Assembly (NCBI RefSeq): GCF_001428335.1
Contig: NZ_LMSG01000012.1
Coordinates: 583,346 to 647,345 of the forward strand
Reading direction: 5' to 3'
Length of the DNA stretch: 64,000 nucleotides
Source: Arthrobacter sp. Soil762
Lineage (GTDB): Bacteria > Actinomycetota > Actinomycetes > Actinomycetales > Micrococcaceae
Part shown: in pieces, positions 38,204 through 46,616 of the stretch
How positions within the stretch are numbered: the stretch's first letter is position 1
Layout of the letters: the number at the start of each line of letters is the position of its first letter
Translations under genes and position numbers: made by a program
Notes under the pieces: model-generated
What the model saw: the letters and a program-made list of their open reading frames with translations, nothing else
What the model was told of the DNA's origin: nothing
The model's database searches: none

Positions 38204-38250
38204 GGGTTTCGACAGGTACAACCACTGAGCTGACGGGCTGAACCACCGGT
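38204..38250 (+). repeat. Dispersed repeat copy and partial second copy
   Basis: GGGTTTCGACAGGTACAACC at 38204-38223 followed by a shorter GACGGGCTGAACCACCGG block. It belongs to the same family as the copies in the E2 gene, here in an intergenic position. Confidence 0.65.
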
Positions 38251-38270
38251 CTGTGGTATCTATAAGAACT

Positions 38271-38417
38271 ATGGGGAGACATTGGCGCAGAACACCGTGG
38301 GAGTTCGATTTCTCTGTTCCACTCCCTCGACCTCAGGCGCTCCTCTACATACTTCTCGCAGTGCTTGCCGTAGCCGCCCTGGGAATGGCCACTCTTGCCC
38401 TGCTGAGAACCACCTGA
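38271..38417 (+). CDS. Possible 48-residue single-pass membrane protein
   Basis: ATG 38271 opens a frame that begins MGRHWRRTPWEFDF, continues into a single long hydrophobic segment (ALLYILLAVLAVAALGMATL) and stops at 38417, eight bases before the VanZ-like start. The basic head and membrane tail are protein-like, and the spacing suggests co-transcription. No good ribosome-binding site is seen, so the call is tentative. Function unknown. Confidence 0.45.
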   Translation: MGRHWRRTPWEFDFSVPLPRPQALLYILLAVLAVAALGMATLALLRTT

Positions 38418-38424
38418 GGGTGTC

Positions 38425-38871
38425 TTGAGAGGCCCCGGTAACCCGAGGTTCTGGCGCGTTGTTCTGATGACCATGCTGGTGCCGCTGGCCTTGGTGGCAT
38501 TTTGGCCAAGCCCTGTCGATGAGCCAGTGAAGGGCGAACTAGCCAGCGTCCTGAAATTCCTCCACGCCCACGGAATTCCTGCGTGGTTCAACTACAAATT
38601 CGTCGAAGCATCCGCCAATGTAGCGCTCTTTATTCCGCTCGGCGCGGTGGCAGCCCTGGCCTATCCGAAAAAGCACTGGTGGCACATCGGAATTCTGGGG
38701 TTGCTCTTCTCAGGCTGCATTGAGCTGGGCCAGCTGCTGTTTCTTCACAATCGGTTCGCGAGCCTGCTGGATCTTGTCACAAACACAGGAGGCGCTGTAT
38801 TAGGCGCTGTGCTGGCCGCTGCGGCCCTTAAGCGCCTATGGGCCCGCCGATGTTCAGCGGCAGGCCCGTAG
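38425..38871 (+). CDS. VanZ-like family membrane protein
   Basis: A 148-aa protein from TTG 38425, behind GAGGGTGTC. It has four hydrophobic segments and the VanZ pattern: KFVEASANVALFIPLGAVAA, CIELGQLLFL and DLVTNTGGAVLGAVLAA. VanZ domains are linked to low-level teicoplanin resistance in enterococci, but most family members have no known function. It sits between the surface-protein terminator and galU (convergent). Confidence 0.8.
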   Translation: MRGPGNPRFWRVVLMTMLVPLALVAFWPSPVDEPVKGELASVLKFLHAHGIPAWFNYKFVEASANVALFIPLGAVAALAYPKKHWWHIGILGLLFSGCIELGQLLFLHNRFASLLDLVTNTGGAVLGAVLAAAALKRLWARRCSAAGP

Positions 38872-38893
38872 GGCGTCACGAAAGCGTCAGACG

Positions 38894-39784
38894 TCAGCCG
38901 ACAAAAGCTTTCAGCCAGGTCTTCAGGTCCTCGCCGAACTCCACTCGCTCGGAAGCCAGCGTGATGACTGCCTTGAGGTAGCTCAGCTTGTCGCCGGTAT
39001 CGTAGCGGCGGCCTTTGAAGACCACGCCGTACACGCCCGAGCCTTCACCCTCACCGGCGGCAAGGGTCTGGAGCGCATCGGTTAGCTGGATCTCCCCGCC
39101 GCGGCCGGGTTCTGTGTTCTCCAGAACGCCGAAGACCGACGGGTGCAGTACGTACCGGCCGATGACGGCCAGGTTGGACGGCGCCTCGTCCGCGGCCGGC
39201 TTTTCCACAAGGCTGTTCACGCGGACGTAGTCCTCGCCCTCAATGGCCGTGATGTCAGCACACCCGTACGCACTGATCTCTGAGGGGTCCACCTCGATCA
39301 GTGCGATGACCGAACCGCCCGTCTTCTGCTGCACCTCCATCATGGTGGTGAGGAGGGTCTCGGACTCATCGATGAGGTCGTCGCCCAACAGCACAGCGAA
39401 GGGCTCGTTGCCTACATGCTGGCTGGCGCACAGCACCGCGTGGCCCAGACCCTTGGCCTCGCCCTGGCGGACGTAGTGGATAGGACCAAGATCAGAGGCC
39501 TCGTGGACCAGGTCCAGGCGACCCTGATCGCCCTTCAGCTCCAGCGCGCGCTCCAGGCCGGGTTCACGGTCGAAGTGGTCCTCAAGGGCGCGCTTGCTGC
39601 GCCCCGTGATCATCAAAATGTCGTCGAGGCCGGCCTTGACGGCTTCCTCCACGACGTACTGGATGGCCGGGCGGTCAACCACCGGCAACATTTCCTTCGG
39701 CATCGCCTTAGTGGCGGGCAGGAAGCGCGTCCCCAGGCCGGCAGCAGGAATGACGGCTTTTGTAATAGATTTCCCCATTGTCAT
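38894..39784 (-). CDS. galU: UTP-glucose-1-phosphate uridylyltransferase
   Basis: Makes UDP-glucose from UTP and glucose-1-phosphate. The 296-aa protein opens KAVIPAAGLGTRFLPATKAM and PKEMLPVVDRPAIQYVVEEA, with the catalytic GxGTRxLP and KEM. Further blocks are GLGHAVLCASQHVGNEPFAV, LLGDD, LVEKPAADEAPSN, GRGGEIQLTDAL and RRYDTGDKLSYLKA. ATG 39784 or ATG 39778 can be the start. It feeds Ugd and GalE in the neighbouring glycan locus. Confidence 0.95.
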   Translation of the reverse strand: MTMGKSITKAVIPAAGLGTRFLPATKAMPKEMLPVVDRPAIQYVVEEAVKAGLDDILMITGRSKRALEDHFDREPGLERALELKGDQGRLDLVHEASDLGPIHYVRQGEAKGLGHAVLCASQHVGNEPFAVLLGDDLIDESETLLTTMMEVQQKTGGSVIALIEVDPSEISAYGCADITAIEGEDYVRVNSLVEKPAADEAPSNLAVIGRYVLHPSVFGVLENTEPGRGGEIQLTDALQTLAAGEGEGSGVYGVVFKGRRYDTGDKLSYLKAVITLASERVEFGEDLKTWLKAFVG

Positions 39785-39832
39785 AGGTGAACTCTATAAA
39801 ATCGTTGGGGGAAACTGGCAATTGAGTGATTT

Positions 39833-39895
39833 GATTTCGACAGTCTCGACGGGCTCGACCACCGGACCTTTGGTTTCGACAGGCTCGATCACCGG
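39833..39895 (+). repeat. Two head-to-tail dispersed repeat copies
   Basis: GATTTCGACAGTCTCGACGG then CTCGACCACCGG, followed by GGTTTCGACAGGCTCGATCA at 39872. On the minus strand the last copy supplies the TGA stop codon of the paaG gene (39889-39891). Confidence 0.72.
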
Positions 39896-40671
39896 CCACC
39901 GAACTGCGGCTCGCGCTTCTCCTGGAAGGCCCTGAAACCTTCGGCATAGTCCGCGCTCTTGCAGAGGCGCGCCTGCTCGGCGTTTTCCTCTGCCATGGCG
40001 TCCCACAGGCCCAGCCGCTGGTCGCGGATGTGCGCCACAAGGTCCTTGCTCGCTGTGAAAGCGCCAGTGGCCCCTGTGGCAACCTTCGTCACAATTTCCC
40101 GGGTGTTGTCCAAAAGTTCATCGGCCGGCATCGCCCGGCTGAACATCCCCTGCGCAACGGCCTCCGTGCCGGAGATGAGCTCGGCCGTGTAGATCAGGTC
40201 CAGCGTCCGGTGCATCCCCAGCCGCTCCGTGAAGTACCAGTGCCCGCCCGAATCCAGTGTGGCGCCCAGCTTGGCAAACGGCGAGCCGAACTTGGCGTTC
40301 TCCGCCACGTAGACCACGTCAGTGGCCAGCAACAGGCCCAGCCCCACCCCCAGGCACGCACCGTGCGCCGCGGCGAAGGTCGGCGCCGGGAACGCGCTCA
40401 TCTTCTTCAGCAGCGGCTGCACCAGCCCGCCCAGGTACGCCTCGGCGTCGTCCGTCTCCGGCGTCACGCCCGAAATGTCCCGGCCCGCGCAGAAGGCGCG
40501 GCCCTCTCCCCTGAGCAGCAGCGCCCGCACCTCACCGCGCGAGGCGGCGGCAGCAGCGTCGTCGTACGCCTGAGTTAAATCAGCGAGCGCCTGCTCGTCC
40601 AGGGAGTTCAGCTTGTACGGTGCGTCCAGAACAACTTCGGCGACGTTGTTGGCGATGGAGAGGGAGATCAT
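39889..40671 (-). CDS. paaG: Enoyl-CoA hydratase/isomerase of phenylacetate catabolism (PaaG-like)
   Basis: A 260-aa crotonase-fold enzyme. The oxyanion-hole blocks are RAFCAGRDISG and AAHGACLGVGLGLLLATDVV, and the Asp-bearing segment is SPFAKLGATLDSGGHWYFTE. This Asp pattern without the hydratase Glu pair matches PaaG, which converts ring-epoxidised phenylacetyl-CoA to an oxepin-CoA. It is the last gene of the paa operon, eight bases after paaE. PaaF or PaaB-type names are less likely given the sequence. Confidence 0.82.
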   Translation of the reverse strand: MISLSIANNVAEVVLDAPYKLNSLDEQALADLTQAYDDAAAAASRGEVRALLLRGEGRAFCAGRDISGVTPETDDAEAYLGGLVQPLLKKMSAFPAPTFAAAHGACLGVGLGLLLATDVVYVAENAKFGSPFAKLGATLDSGGHWYFTERLGMHRTLDLIYTAELISGTEAVAQGMFSRAMPADELLDNTREIVTKVATGATGAFTASKDLVAHIRDQRLGLWDAMAEENAEQARLCKSADYAEGFRAFQEKREPQFGGR

Positions 40672-40678
40672 GGGTTCC

Positions 40679-41920
40679 TTACACGTCGAAGTCGACTGTT
40701 ACTTCTTTGCTGGTGGGGTGGCTCTGGCAGGTCAGGACGTACCCCTTGTCCAGTTCATCCTGCTCCAGCGCGTAGTTTTCGTCCATGGTCACGGTGCCGG
40801 TGACCAGTTTGGCGCGGCAGGTGCCGCACACTCCGCCGGCGCACGCGAACGGCACGTCCGCGCGGACCCGCAGCGCGGCGTTCAGGATCGATTCGCGGGC
40901 GTGCGTGGGGCTGGCCACGTCGCCCTGCAGGCCGTCCAGCTTGAAGGTGATCTTGTAGGTCTCCTGCGACTCGTCCACCACCACGGGGCGGCCGGCGTGG
41001 CCCTCCGGGCGGTCCGGCTTGCCGCTCGTGAACAGTTCGAACCGCACGTGCTCCGGCTTCACCCCGCGCTCGGCCAGGGTGTCCCGGCACAGCTGCACCA
41101 GCTCGAACGGCCCGCACAGGAACCACTCGTCCACATCATCCGCGTGGATGGCGGTGCCCAGCAGCTGCTGCAGCTTCCCGGCGTCGATCCTTCCACTGAG
41201 CAGCGGCGCGATCCGCTGCTCGCGGGACAGCACGTGGTGGATGGCCAGCCGCTGCGGGTATTTGTCCTTCAGGTCCGCCAGCTCCTCCAGGAACATCACG
41301 TCCATGGCGGCCTTGTTGGCGTAGATTAGGTCAAAGCGCGTCTCCGGGTTGGCCGCCAGCAGCGTGCGGGCGATCGCGATCACCGGGGTGATGCCGCTCC
41401 CCGCCGCGATGGCCACAAAGGTGCCCGCCCCCTGGGAGGCGGCCTCCCCCGCGAGCTCCTCCGGGTGGTTCATGGAGTTCATGACGTTCTGCTCCACGGC
41501 CTTGCCGTCCCGGCCGTGCTTGGACACAAACGCGCCCATGGGGCTCATGACGTCCAGGGTGTCCCCCGCCTTCAGTTCCGCGTTGGCCCACGTGGAGAAC
41601 AGCCCGCCCAGGTCCTGCTTCACGGCCACCCGGATCTCGCTGCTGCCGTCCGGAAAACTGCGCGGCTCCGCGCAGATGGAGTAGCTGCGGCGGATCTCGT
41701 GCGGCTCGCCGGTCTCATCCGGGAGGGTGGTGCGCAGGGCCACGTACTGGCCGGGCAGGTAGTCGAACTGGCCGGCGAGCTCTTGGGGCACCCCGAACGT
41801 CACCTCGATGGCGTCCTCGGTCAGCCTTCTTACCTCCGTCACGGCGAGGGTGTGGAAGGACGGACGACGGCGGCCGCTGGCTAGCGCCGATTCGGCGGCG
41901 GTCTGGCGCACAACAGGCAT
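40679..41920 (-). CDS. paaE: Phenylacetyl-CoA 1,2-epoxidase reductase subunit
   Basis: A 413-aa reductase that passes electrons from NADPH to the PaaABC oxygenase. It has an FAD-binding part (FDYLPGQYVALRTTL, RRSYSIC), an NAD-binding part (FVAIAAGSGITPVIAIARTL, DEWFLCGPFELV) and a C-terminal plant-type 2Fe-2S ferredoxin domain (FACAGGVCGTCRAKLVTG with a later Cys in LTCQSHP). Position ten bases after paaD fits the operon order A-B-C-D-E. Confidence 0.94.
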   Translation of the reverse strand: MPVVRQTAAESALASGRRRPSFHTLAVTEVRRLTEDAIEVTFGVPQELAGQFDYLPGQYVALRTTLPDETGEPHEIRRSYSICAEPRSFPDGSSEIRVAVKQDLGGLFSTWANAELKAGDTLDVMSPMGAFVSKHGRDGKAVEQNVMNSMNHPEELAGEAASQGAGTFVAIAAGSGITPVIAIARTLLAANPETRFDLIYANKAAMDVMFLEELADLKDKYPQRLAIHHVLSREQRIAPLLSGRIDAGKLQQLLGTAIHADDVDEWFLCGPFELVQLCRDTLAERGVKPEHVRFELFTSGKPDRPEGHAGRPVVVDESQETYKITFKLDGLQGDVASPTHARESILNAALRVRADVPFACAGGVCGTCRAKLVTGTVTMDENYALEQDELDKGYVLTCQSHPTSKEVTVDFDV

Positions 41921-41929
41921 GGGGCTTCC

Positions 41930-42451
41930 TTACAGGACTTTGAAGTAGTCGAACGGTTCCAGGCAGTCCTTGCAGGCGTACAGCGCCTTGCAGGACGTGG
42001 AGCCGAACCGGGTGAGCTCCTTGGTGTTCAGGCTGGAGCACTGGGGGCATTTGACGGCCATTTTGAGCCTGATGGGGCCGCTGTGGCCGCCGGCTGCTGC
42101 CATGCCCGACGGCGGCGCGATGCCGTACTCCTTGAGCTTCTGTTTGCCAGCTTCGGTCATCCAGTCCGTGGTCCAGGCCGGGGCGAGCACGAGGTCCACC
42201 TCTATCGCTTTGTAGCCTCCCTTGGCGAACGCTATTTTCAGGTCGTCGCGGATGGCGTCCATGGCCGGGCAGCCTGAGTACGTCGGGGTGATGGTGACTT
42301 TTACTTGTCCGTCGGTCACCTGCACGTCGCGGAGGATCCCCAGGTCCTCGATGGTGAGCACGGGGATCTCCGGATCACAGACCGTGGCGGCGATGTCCCA
42401 CGCCTGCTGCTGTTGCGTCCGCTCGGGCGCAGCGGTGGCCACGGCGGTCAC
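41930..42451 (-). CDS. paaD: Phenylacetyl-CoA epoxidase maturation subunit PaaD
   Basis: A 173-aa MIP18/DUF59-type protein thought to help assemble metal centres. It contains CDPEIPVLTIEDLGILRDV and TYSGCPAMDAIRDDL, and ends with a four-Cys zinc-ribbon-like region (KCPQCSSLNTKEL, then CKALYACKDCLEPFDYFKV). GTG 42451 overlaps the stop codon of paaC (GTGA), so the two are coupled. Confidence 0.92.
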   Translation of the reverse strand: MTAVATAAPERTQQQQAWDIAATVCDPEIPVLTIEDLGILRDVQVTDGQVKVTITPTYSGCPAMDAIRDDLKIAFAKGGYKAIEVDLVLAPAWTTDWMTEAGKQKLKEYGIAPPSGMAAAGGHSGPIRLKMAVKCPQCSSLNTKELTRFGSTSCKALYACKDCLEPFDYFKVL

Positions 42452-43299
42452 CAGCTCGCTCCGGGATACTCGCGCGCCAGCACCTGCATCTCGGCGAGGA
42501 GGTAACCCAGGTGCTCGGAGTGCCGTCCATGCCGCCCGCCGCCGGGGGCAGCCGGAACGACCGGCACCTCCAGCTCCGCTTCCGCGAGGATCTCCCCGGT
42601 CAGGCGGTCAAAGTCGGCTTTCAGCGTGGAAGGCGCGACGGCGGCGCCGGTTTCCGTCAGGCGGGTGGTCAGCTCGTCGTCTTGGAAGAGCTCGGCAACG
42701 TAGGGCCACATCTGCTTCAGGCCCTGGATCATCCGGGCGCGGGATTCCTCGGTGCCGCCAGCCAGGCGGAGGACCCACTGGGCGCTGTGGTCCCGGTGGT
42801 AGTCCACTTCCTTCACGGCCTTGGCCGCGATGGCCGCGAGTGTGGCGTCCGTGGACTCGGTAAGCCGGCGGTAGAGCTCGAACTGGTAGTAGCTCACGAT
42901 GAACTGGCGGGCGATGGTGGCCGCGAAGTCGCCGTTGGGCTGCTCAAAGATGGCGGCCGACCGGAACTCGTGCTCGCGCCGGAAGTACGCCAGCTCGTCC
43001 TCTGTCTTGTCCCAGGCGCCGCCGGCGTAGGTGAGGAAGCTCCGGGCGTGGCCCAGCTGGTCCAGGGCGATGTTGCCCAGGGCCACGTCCTCTTCCAGCT
43101 CAGGGCCGCGGGAGATCCAATGGCCCAGCCGCTGCGCGAGGATCAGGCCGTCGTCCCCCAAACGCAGCGCGTATTCGGCCACGTCCTCGGTGGGCTTGGC
43201 CAGGCCGGTGCGGACCTCCAGGGCGATGTCCTCCGGGCGCAGGGCGTTGCCCGGGGTGATGCGGGTGGCGGATTCCCCGCCCATGGGTGCAGAGTTCAC
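42448..43299 (-). CDS. paaC: Phenylacetyl-CoA epoxidase subunit PaaC
   Basis: A 283-aa ferritin-like structural partner of PaaA. Blocks include EYALRLGDDGLILAQRLGHW, GPELEEDVALGNIALDQLGH, ARSFLTYAGG and KAVKEVDYHRDHSAQWVLRL. It starts with GTG 43299 overlapping the paaB stop codon and overlaps paaD at its 3' end. The oxygenase core is PaaA-PaaC. Confidence 0.93.
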   Translation of the reverse strand: MNSAPMGGESATRITPGNALRPEDIALEVRTGLAKPTEDVAEYALRLGDDGLILAQRLGHWISRGPELEEDVALGNIALDQLGHARSFLTYAGGAWDKTEDELAYFRREHEFRSAAIFEQPNGDFAATIARQFIVSYYQFELYRRLTESTDATLAAIAAKAVKEVDYHRDHSAQWVLRLAGGTEESRARMIQGLKQMWPYVAELFQDDELTTRLTETGAAVAPSTLKADFDRLTGEILAEAELEVPVVPAAPGGGRHGRHSEHLGYLLAEMQVLAREYPGASW

Positions 43300-43676
43300 A
43301 GGTGCTTCACCCCTTCACTCTTGGTGTAATACGTGGCATGCCGGTAGTCCTTGCCCTGCGGGGACTCGAAGAACGAACCCTTGGCGTCGGGATCGCTGGC
43401 GGCGATGGCGTCGACCGGGACCACCCAGATGGACACACCCTCGTTGCGGCGGGTGTAGAGGTCGCGGGCGTTGCGCAGGGCCATGGCGGCATCCGGCGCG
43501 TGCAGGGACCCGGCGTGGACGTGGGAGAGGCCGCGGCTCGACCGGACAAAGACCTCCCACAGGCCCCACGCCCTTTCGGTGGTTGAGCCTGTCGAAACCT
43601 CTGGGGCGTTAGCTGGGGCCACGCCGACAGGGGTCCCCGGCCGAGCTTGCGAGGTTGGGGAGTCGGTGGGGATCAT
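43296..43676 (-). CDS. paaB: Phenylacetyl-CoA epoxidase subunit PaaB with an unusual N-terminal extension
   Basis: A 126-aa small subunit of the epoxidase. The family part begins at [20 protein letters not shown] and runs through [34 protein letters not shown] and [17 protein letters not shown]. The first 35 or so residues are extra compared with the usual protein of about 95 aa, and include VSTGSTTE encoded by a copy of the dispersed repeat. ATG 43676 overlaps the paaA stop codon (ATGA). Confidence 0.9.
   Translation of the reverse strand: MIPTDSPTSQARPGTPVGVAPANAPEVSTGSTTERAWGLWEVFVRSSRGLSHVHAGSLHAPDAAMALRNARDLYTRRNEGVSIWVVPVDAIAASDPDAKGSFFESPQGKDYRHATYYTKSEGVKHL
43577..43599 (-). repeat. 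Dispersed repeat copy in frame in paaB
   Basis: The plus strand reads GGTGGTTGAGCCTGTCGAAA. On the coding strand it is read as EVSTGSTTE just before the conserved start of PaaB. Confidence 0.75.
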
Positions 43677-44665
43677 GCTGCGTATTCCTTTGTCTTCAGT
43701 GACTGTTTTGCTGCATACGCCGCGGCTGCCTCGCGGACCCAGGCGCCGTCGTCGTGCGCTTCCCTCCGGCGCTCCAGGCGCTGGGCGTTGCAGGGGCCGC
43801 GGCCGGCGAGGACCTCGTGGAACTCGTCCCAGTCCAGCGGGCCGTGCTCCCACTTCTTGGTGTCCTCGTTGAAGCGGATCTCGCTGTCCGGGAGGGTCAG
43901 GCCCAGCACGCGGACCTGCTCCACCATCATTCCCACGAACCGGCTGCGGAGTTCATCGTTGCTGAAGCGCTTGATGTTCCAGGCCATGGACTGTTTGGAG
44001 TTGGGCGAATCGTCGTCGGGCGGGCCGAACATCATCAGCGCCGGGGCGTACCAGCGGTTCACGGCGTCCTGGGCCATCTGCTTCTGTTCGGGGGTGCCGT
44101 GGGCGAGCTCCAGCAGGATCTCGAAACCCTGGCGCTGGTGGAACGACTCCTCCTTGCAAACGCGCACCATGGCGCGGCCGTAGGGGCCGTAAGAGGCGCG
44201 GCACAGCGGCACCTGGTTGCAGATGGCGGCGCCGTCCACCAGCCAGCCGATGGCACCCATGTCCGCCCAGGTCCGGGCCGGGTAGTTGAAGATGCTGGAG
44301 TAGCGGGCCTTGCCGGCGATGAGATCGGCCGTCATCTTGTCTCTTGTTTGACCGAGCGTCTCGGCGGCGGAGTACAGGTAGAGCCCGTGGCCGGCCTCGT
44401 CCTGGACCTTGGCCATGAGGATGGCCTTGCGCTTCAGGCTCGGGGCGCGGGAAATCCAGTTGGCCTCCGGCTGCATCCCGATGATCTCCGAGTGGGCGTG
44501 CTGGGAGATCTGGCGCAGGAGGGTCTTGCGGTAGGCGTCCGGCATCCAGTCTTTTGGTTCAATGCGGGAGTCTTCGGCGATCACGCGGTCAAAGTTGGCC
44601 TGGCCGTCCGCGTCTTGGCGGTCCTTGGCCTGGCTGTCCGTGTCGCGCTGGGCGTTGGCTTCCAT
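43673..44665 (-). CDS. paaA: Phenylacetyl-CoA 1,2-epoxidase catalytic subunit
   Basis: The di-iron oxygenase subunit (330 aa) that epoxidises the ring of phenylacetyl-CoA. Family blocks are [40 protein letters not shown], the di-iron ligands in [18 protein letters not shown] and [17 protein letters not shown], and [20 protein letters not shown]. It is the first gene of the operon, with AGGAGCAACC before ATG 44665. A candidate PaaR operator lies 43 bases upstream. Confidence 0.95.
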   Translation of the reverse strand: MEANAQRDTDSQAKDRQDADGQANFDRVIAEDSRIEPKDWMPDAYRKTLLRQISQHAHSEIIGMQPEANWISRAPSLKRKAILMAKVQDEAGHGLYLYSAAETLGQTRDKMTADLIAGKARYSSIFNYPARTWADMGAIGWLVDGAAICNQVPLCRASYGPYGRAMVRVCKEESFHQRQGFEILLELAHGTPEQKQMAQDAVNRWYAPALMMFGPPDDDSPNSKQSMAWNIKRFSNDELRSRFVGMMVEQVRVLGLTLPDSEIRFNEDTKKWEHGPLDWDEFHEVLAGRGPCNAQRLERRREAHDDGAWVREAAAAYAAKQSLKTKEYAA

Positions 44666-44707
44666 GGTTGCTCCTATGCACCTGCCTGGATTGGGTTCGA
44701 TTTATTT

Positions 44708-44721
44708 ACCGACCGTTCGTT
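44708..44721. promoter_or_regulatory. Candidate TetR/PaaR operator upstream of paaA
   Basis: ACCGACCGTTCGTT contains the imperfect palindrome CGACCGTTCG (8 of 10 positions symmetrical). Its position in the paaA leader and its form fit the operators of TetR-type phenylacetyl-CoA-responsive repressors. No paaR gene is in the window. Confidence 0.5.
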
Positions 44722-44998
44722 CAGGATATGCGCAGGGCGCGGAGGGCGTCAAGGAGGGGGCCCGGTCCAGCCACCCACCCCCAACGCCCTCCAACCGGGC
44801 GGCAGCGACGCGCATATCACTTGTCGACGCGCATATTCGCTGACGCGGCCTGTATTCCGTGCGCGTCAGATCGGAGGCGCGTCGATTGCGATCGTGCGCA
44901 TCGATTGCGAACGTGCGCGTCGGCCGCGGTGCAGGTAGTTTTCCACATGGCGTCACTTTGATCTGTCGCCCAGGCCGCGCAGCTGGCATCTTCGGTAC

Positions 44999-45973
44999 AT
45001 GACCGACCTTCCACCGCTTCTCTTGGCCCGCGACCGCATCCAGCACGGGCTGACCACCAAAGACCTCGCCAAGGGAGTCAAGGCCGGTTCGCTTGTCCGC
45101 ATCCGGCACGGCGTCTACACCGACGGCCGCACGTGGCAGCAACTGAAACCCTGGGAACAGTACAGGCTTCGCATCAGCGCGGCGGCGGAAACCTTCGAAC
45201 GTCCTACTGTGTTTGCCCGACATTCCGCCGCGTCTGTCTGGAGTATTCCCACCATTGGCCTGCACCATCCTGTCCATGCGCTGACCATGAAGAACGACGG
45301 CGGCCGGTCCCGTGCCGGGGTTGTCCGCCACTTCGCTGATCCGGCGGGTCTGACAGTGGTCCAGCGGGAGGGCCTGCTCGTCACCGGCCGCATCCGCACC
45401 GTCCTGGATCTGGCCGCGTTTACGCCGTTTACGGAGGCGGCCGCGCCGCTGGACCACGTGCTGAAACCGGACCGCGCCCTGCGACTGAGGGCCCTGACCA
45501 AGGATGAGTTGGTGACGGGCATCGGCGCGAACTACTCGGCGGCGGCCGGGCGAAGGATACTGGCCGCCTTGGCTTTCGCGGATCCAATGTCCGGTTCGGC
45601 GGGAGAGTCCTACAGCCGCGCACTGATCCAGGTTGCCGGTTTCGAAACGCCGGTCCTGCAGCAAGCCATCCACGACAAGGACGGGCTCGTGGGCTATGCC
45701 GACTTCTACTGGAAGCTGGCCAAGGTGGTGGGCGAATTCGATGGCGTGGAGAAGTACGTCAAACCGGAGTTCCTCAAGGGCCGAACAGTATCGGAGGTGG
45801 TGGTGGACGAAAAGAAGCGCGAGAACAGAATCCGGGCCACGGGATTCAACGTGGTGAGGTGGGACTGGGCCGATCTGATGAAGCCGGGGAAGCTGGAAGG
45901 CATGCTGGCAGCGGCCGGCGTGCCCCGCCGTCGTGCGCGTTCTGCGGAACTCGACGCGCGAAAGACCCTATGA
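44999..45973 (+). CDS. AbiEi-like/DUF559-type protein, copy A
   Basis: A 324-aa protein. The N-terminus (LLLARDRIQHGLTTKDLAKG, then GSLVRIRHGVYTD) is the winged-helix domain found in AbiEi-type antitoxins. The C-terminal third (GESYSRALI, GYADFYWKLAKVVGEFDGVE, KRENRIRATGFNVVRWDWAD) has the E...D...ExDG layout of a PD-(D/E)XK nuclease fold as in DUF559/Vsr proteins. It has a close paralogue of equal length at 52587. Its TGA stop codon lies in the first bases of a long palindrome. No AbiEii-type toxin partner is adjacent, so an antitoxin role is doubtful. Confidence 0.75.
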   Translation: MTDLPPLLLARDRIQHGLTTKDLAKGVKAGSLVRIRHGVYTDGRTWQQLKPWEQYRLRISAAAETFERPTVFARHSAASVWSIPTIGLHHPVHALTMKNDGGRSRAGVVRHFADPAGLTVVQREGLLVTGRIRTVLDLAAFTPFTEAAAPLDHVLKPDRALRLRALTKDELVTGIGANYSAAAGRRILAALAFADPMSGSAGESYSRALIQVAGFETPVLQQAIHDKDGLVGYADFYWKLAKVVGEFDGVEKYVKPEFLKGRTVSEVVVDEKKRENRIRATGFNVVRWDWADLMKPGKLEGMLAAAGVPRRRARSAELDARKTL

Positions 45974-46029
45974 CGCGCACCCGCCCTGTCGCTACCGGTA
46001 TTGCGTTAGCGACAGGTCATATGCGCGTC
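45972..46029. repeat. 58-bp palindromic repeat, copy 1
   Basis: GACGCGCACCCGCCCTGTCG on the left mirrors the right arm, which reads GACGCGCATATGACCTGTCG on the other strand. The arms are about 25 bases around GGTATTGC. The preceding T makes the TGA stop of AbiEi copy A. It may also end transcription. Confidence 0.75.
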
Positions 46030-46109
46030 GCCAGGCAACCGATGTCGTACGGTGAGGCCGGGCTATCGGCGGGGATCTCAACTACCCGGGCCAGCACTAG
46101 AATGGCGAC

Positions 46110-46535
46110 ATGACACCGCAGGAGCTGGCCAACCTGGCCCACTTGCGCCGGGCCCGTGACCTGATCGACCGCGATTACGCCCGGCCGCTGGACGTGCCCA
46201 CCATGGCTTCCGGGGCCCTCATGTCAGCGGCGCACTTCTCCCGCCAGTTCAAGGCCGCTTACGGCGAAACGCCGTACAACTACCTCATGACGCGGCGGAT
46301 CGAACGCGCCATGACGCTGCTGCGCGCCGGCGCCAGCGTGACCGATGCGTGCATGGAAGTGGGCTCGACGTCGCTGGGGTCCTTCAGCTCGCGGTTCACC
46401 GAGATCGTCGGCATGACGCCCAGCGCCTACCGGGCCCGCGAGCACCACGCCGTGAAAGCGATGCCCACCTGCATCGCCCGGCAGCACACCCGGCCCGCGC
46501 GCAAACCGAACAGGATTGAAGAAGGCTCTTCCTAG
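46110..46535 (+). CDS. AraC-family DNA-binding protein, HTH domain only
   Basis: A 141-aa regulator made almost only of the two-helix-turn-helix AraC domain: LRRARDLIDRDYARPLDVPT, SAAHFSRQFKAAYGETPYNY, LMTRRIERAMTLLRAGASVT and SLGSFSSRFTEIVGMTPSAY. There is no ligand-binding domain. A shrunken copy of the same gene lies at 51788. Just after the stop, a scrap resembles the VOC gene that follows the other copy, so the pair AraC-VOC once stood here as well. Confidence 0.85.
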   Translation: MTPQELANLAHLRRARDLIDRDYARPLDVPTMASGALMSAAHFSRQFKAAYGETPYNYLMTRRIERAMTLLRAGASVTDACMEVGSTSLGSFSSRFTEIVGMTPSAYRAREHHAVKAMPTCIARQHTRPARKPNRIEEGSS

Positions 46536-46560
46536 CCACCGTCATCGCCTGTGCCAAGTG

Positions 46561-46593
46561 CTGCCCACCAATCGTCCAGGCCTGGGGCCCGCC
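46561..46593 (+). pseudogene. Scrap of a VOC-family gene
   Basis: ATCGTCCAGGCCTGGGGCCC at 46571-46590 matches ATCGTCCAGCCGTGGGGCCC in the intact VOC gene (52019-52420). It sits downstream of the intact AraC gene, the same relative place as the VOC gene downstream of the broken AraC copy. The rest of the gene is gone. Confidence 0.5.
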
Positions 46594-46616
46594 TTGGAGG
46601 GCAACCGGGCGGGAGC

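Noticed and set aside
43754..44938. A 394-codon plus-strand frame over paaA
   Set aside because: Antisense of paaA; composition is repetitive Val/Gly/Leu/Ala typical of shadow frames.
44999..45973. Complete AbiE toxin-antitoxin system
   Set aside because: Only the AbiEi-like winged-helix part is present; there is no adjacent AbiEii nucleotidyltransferase, and the C-terminal half looks like a nuclease fold instead.
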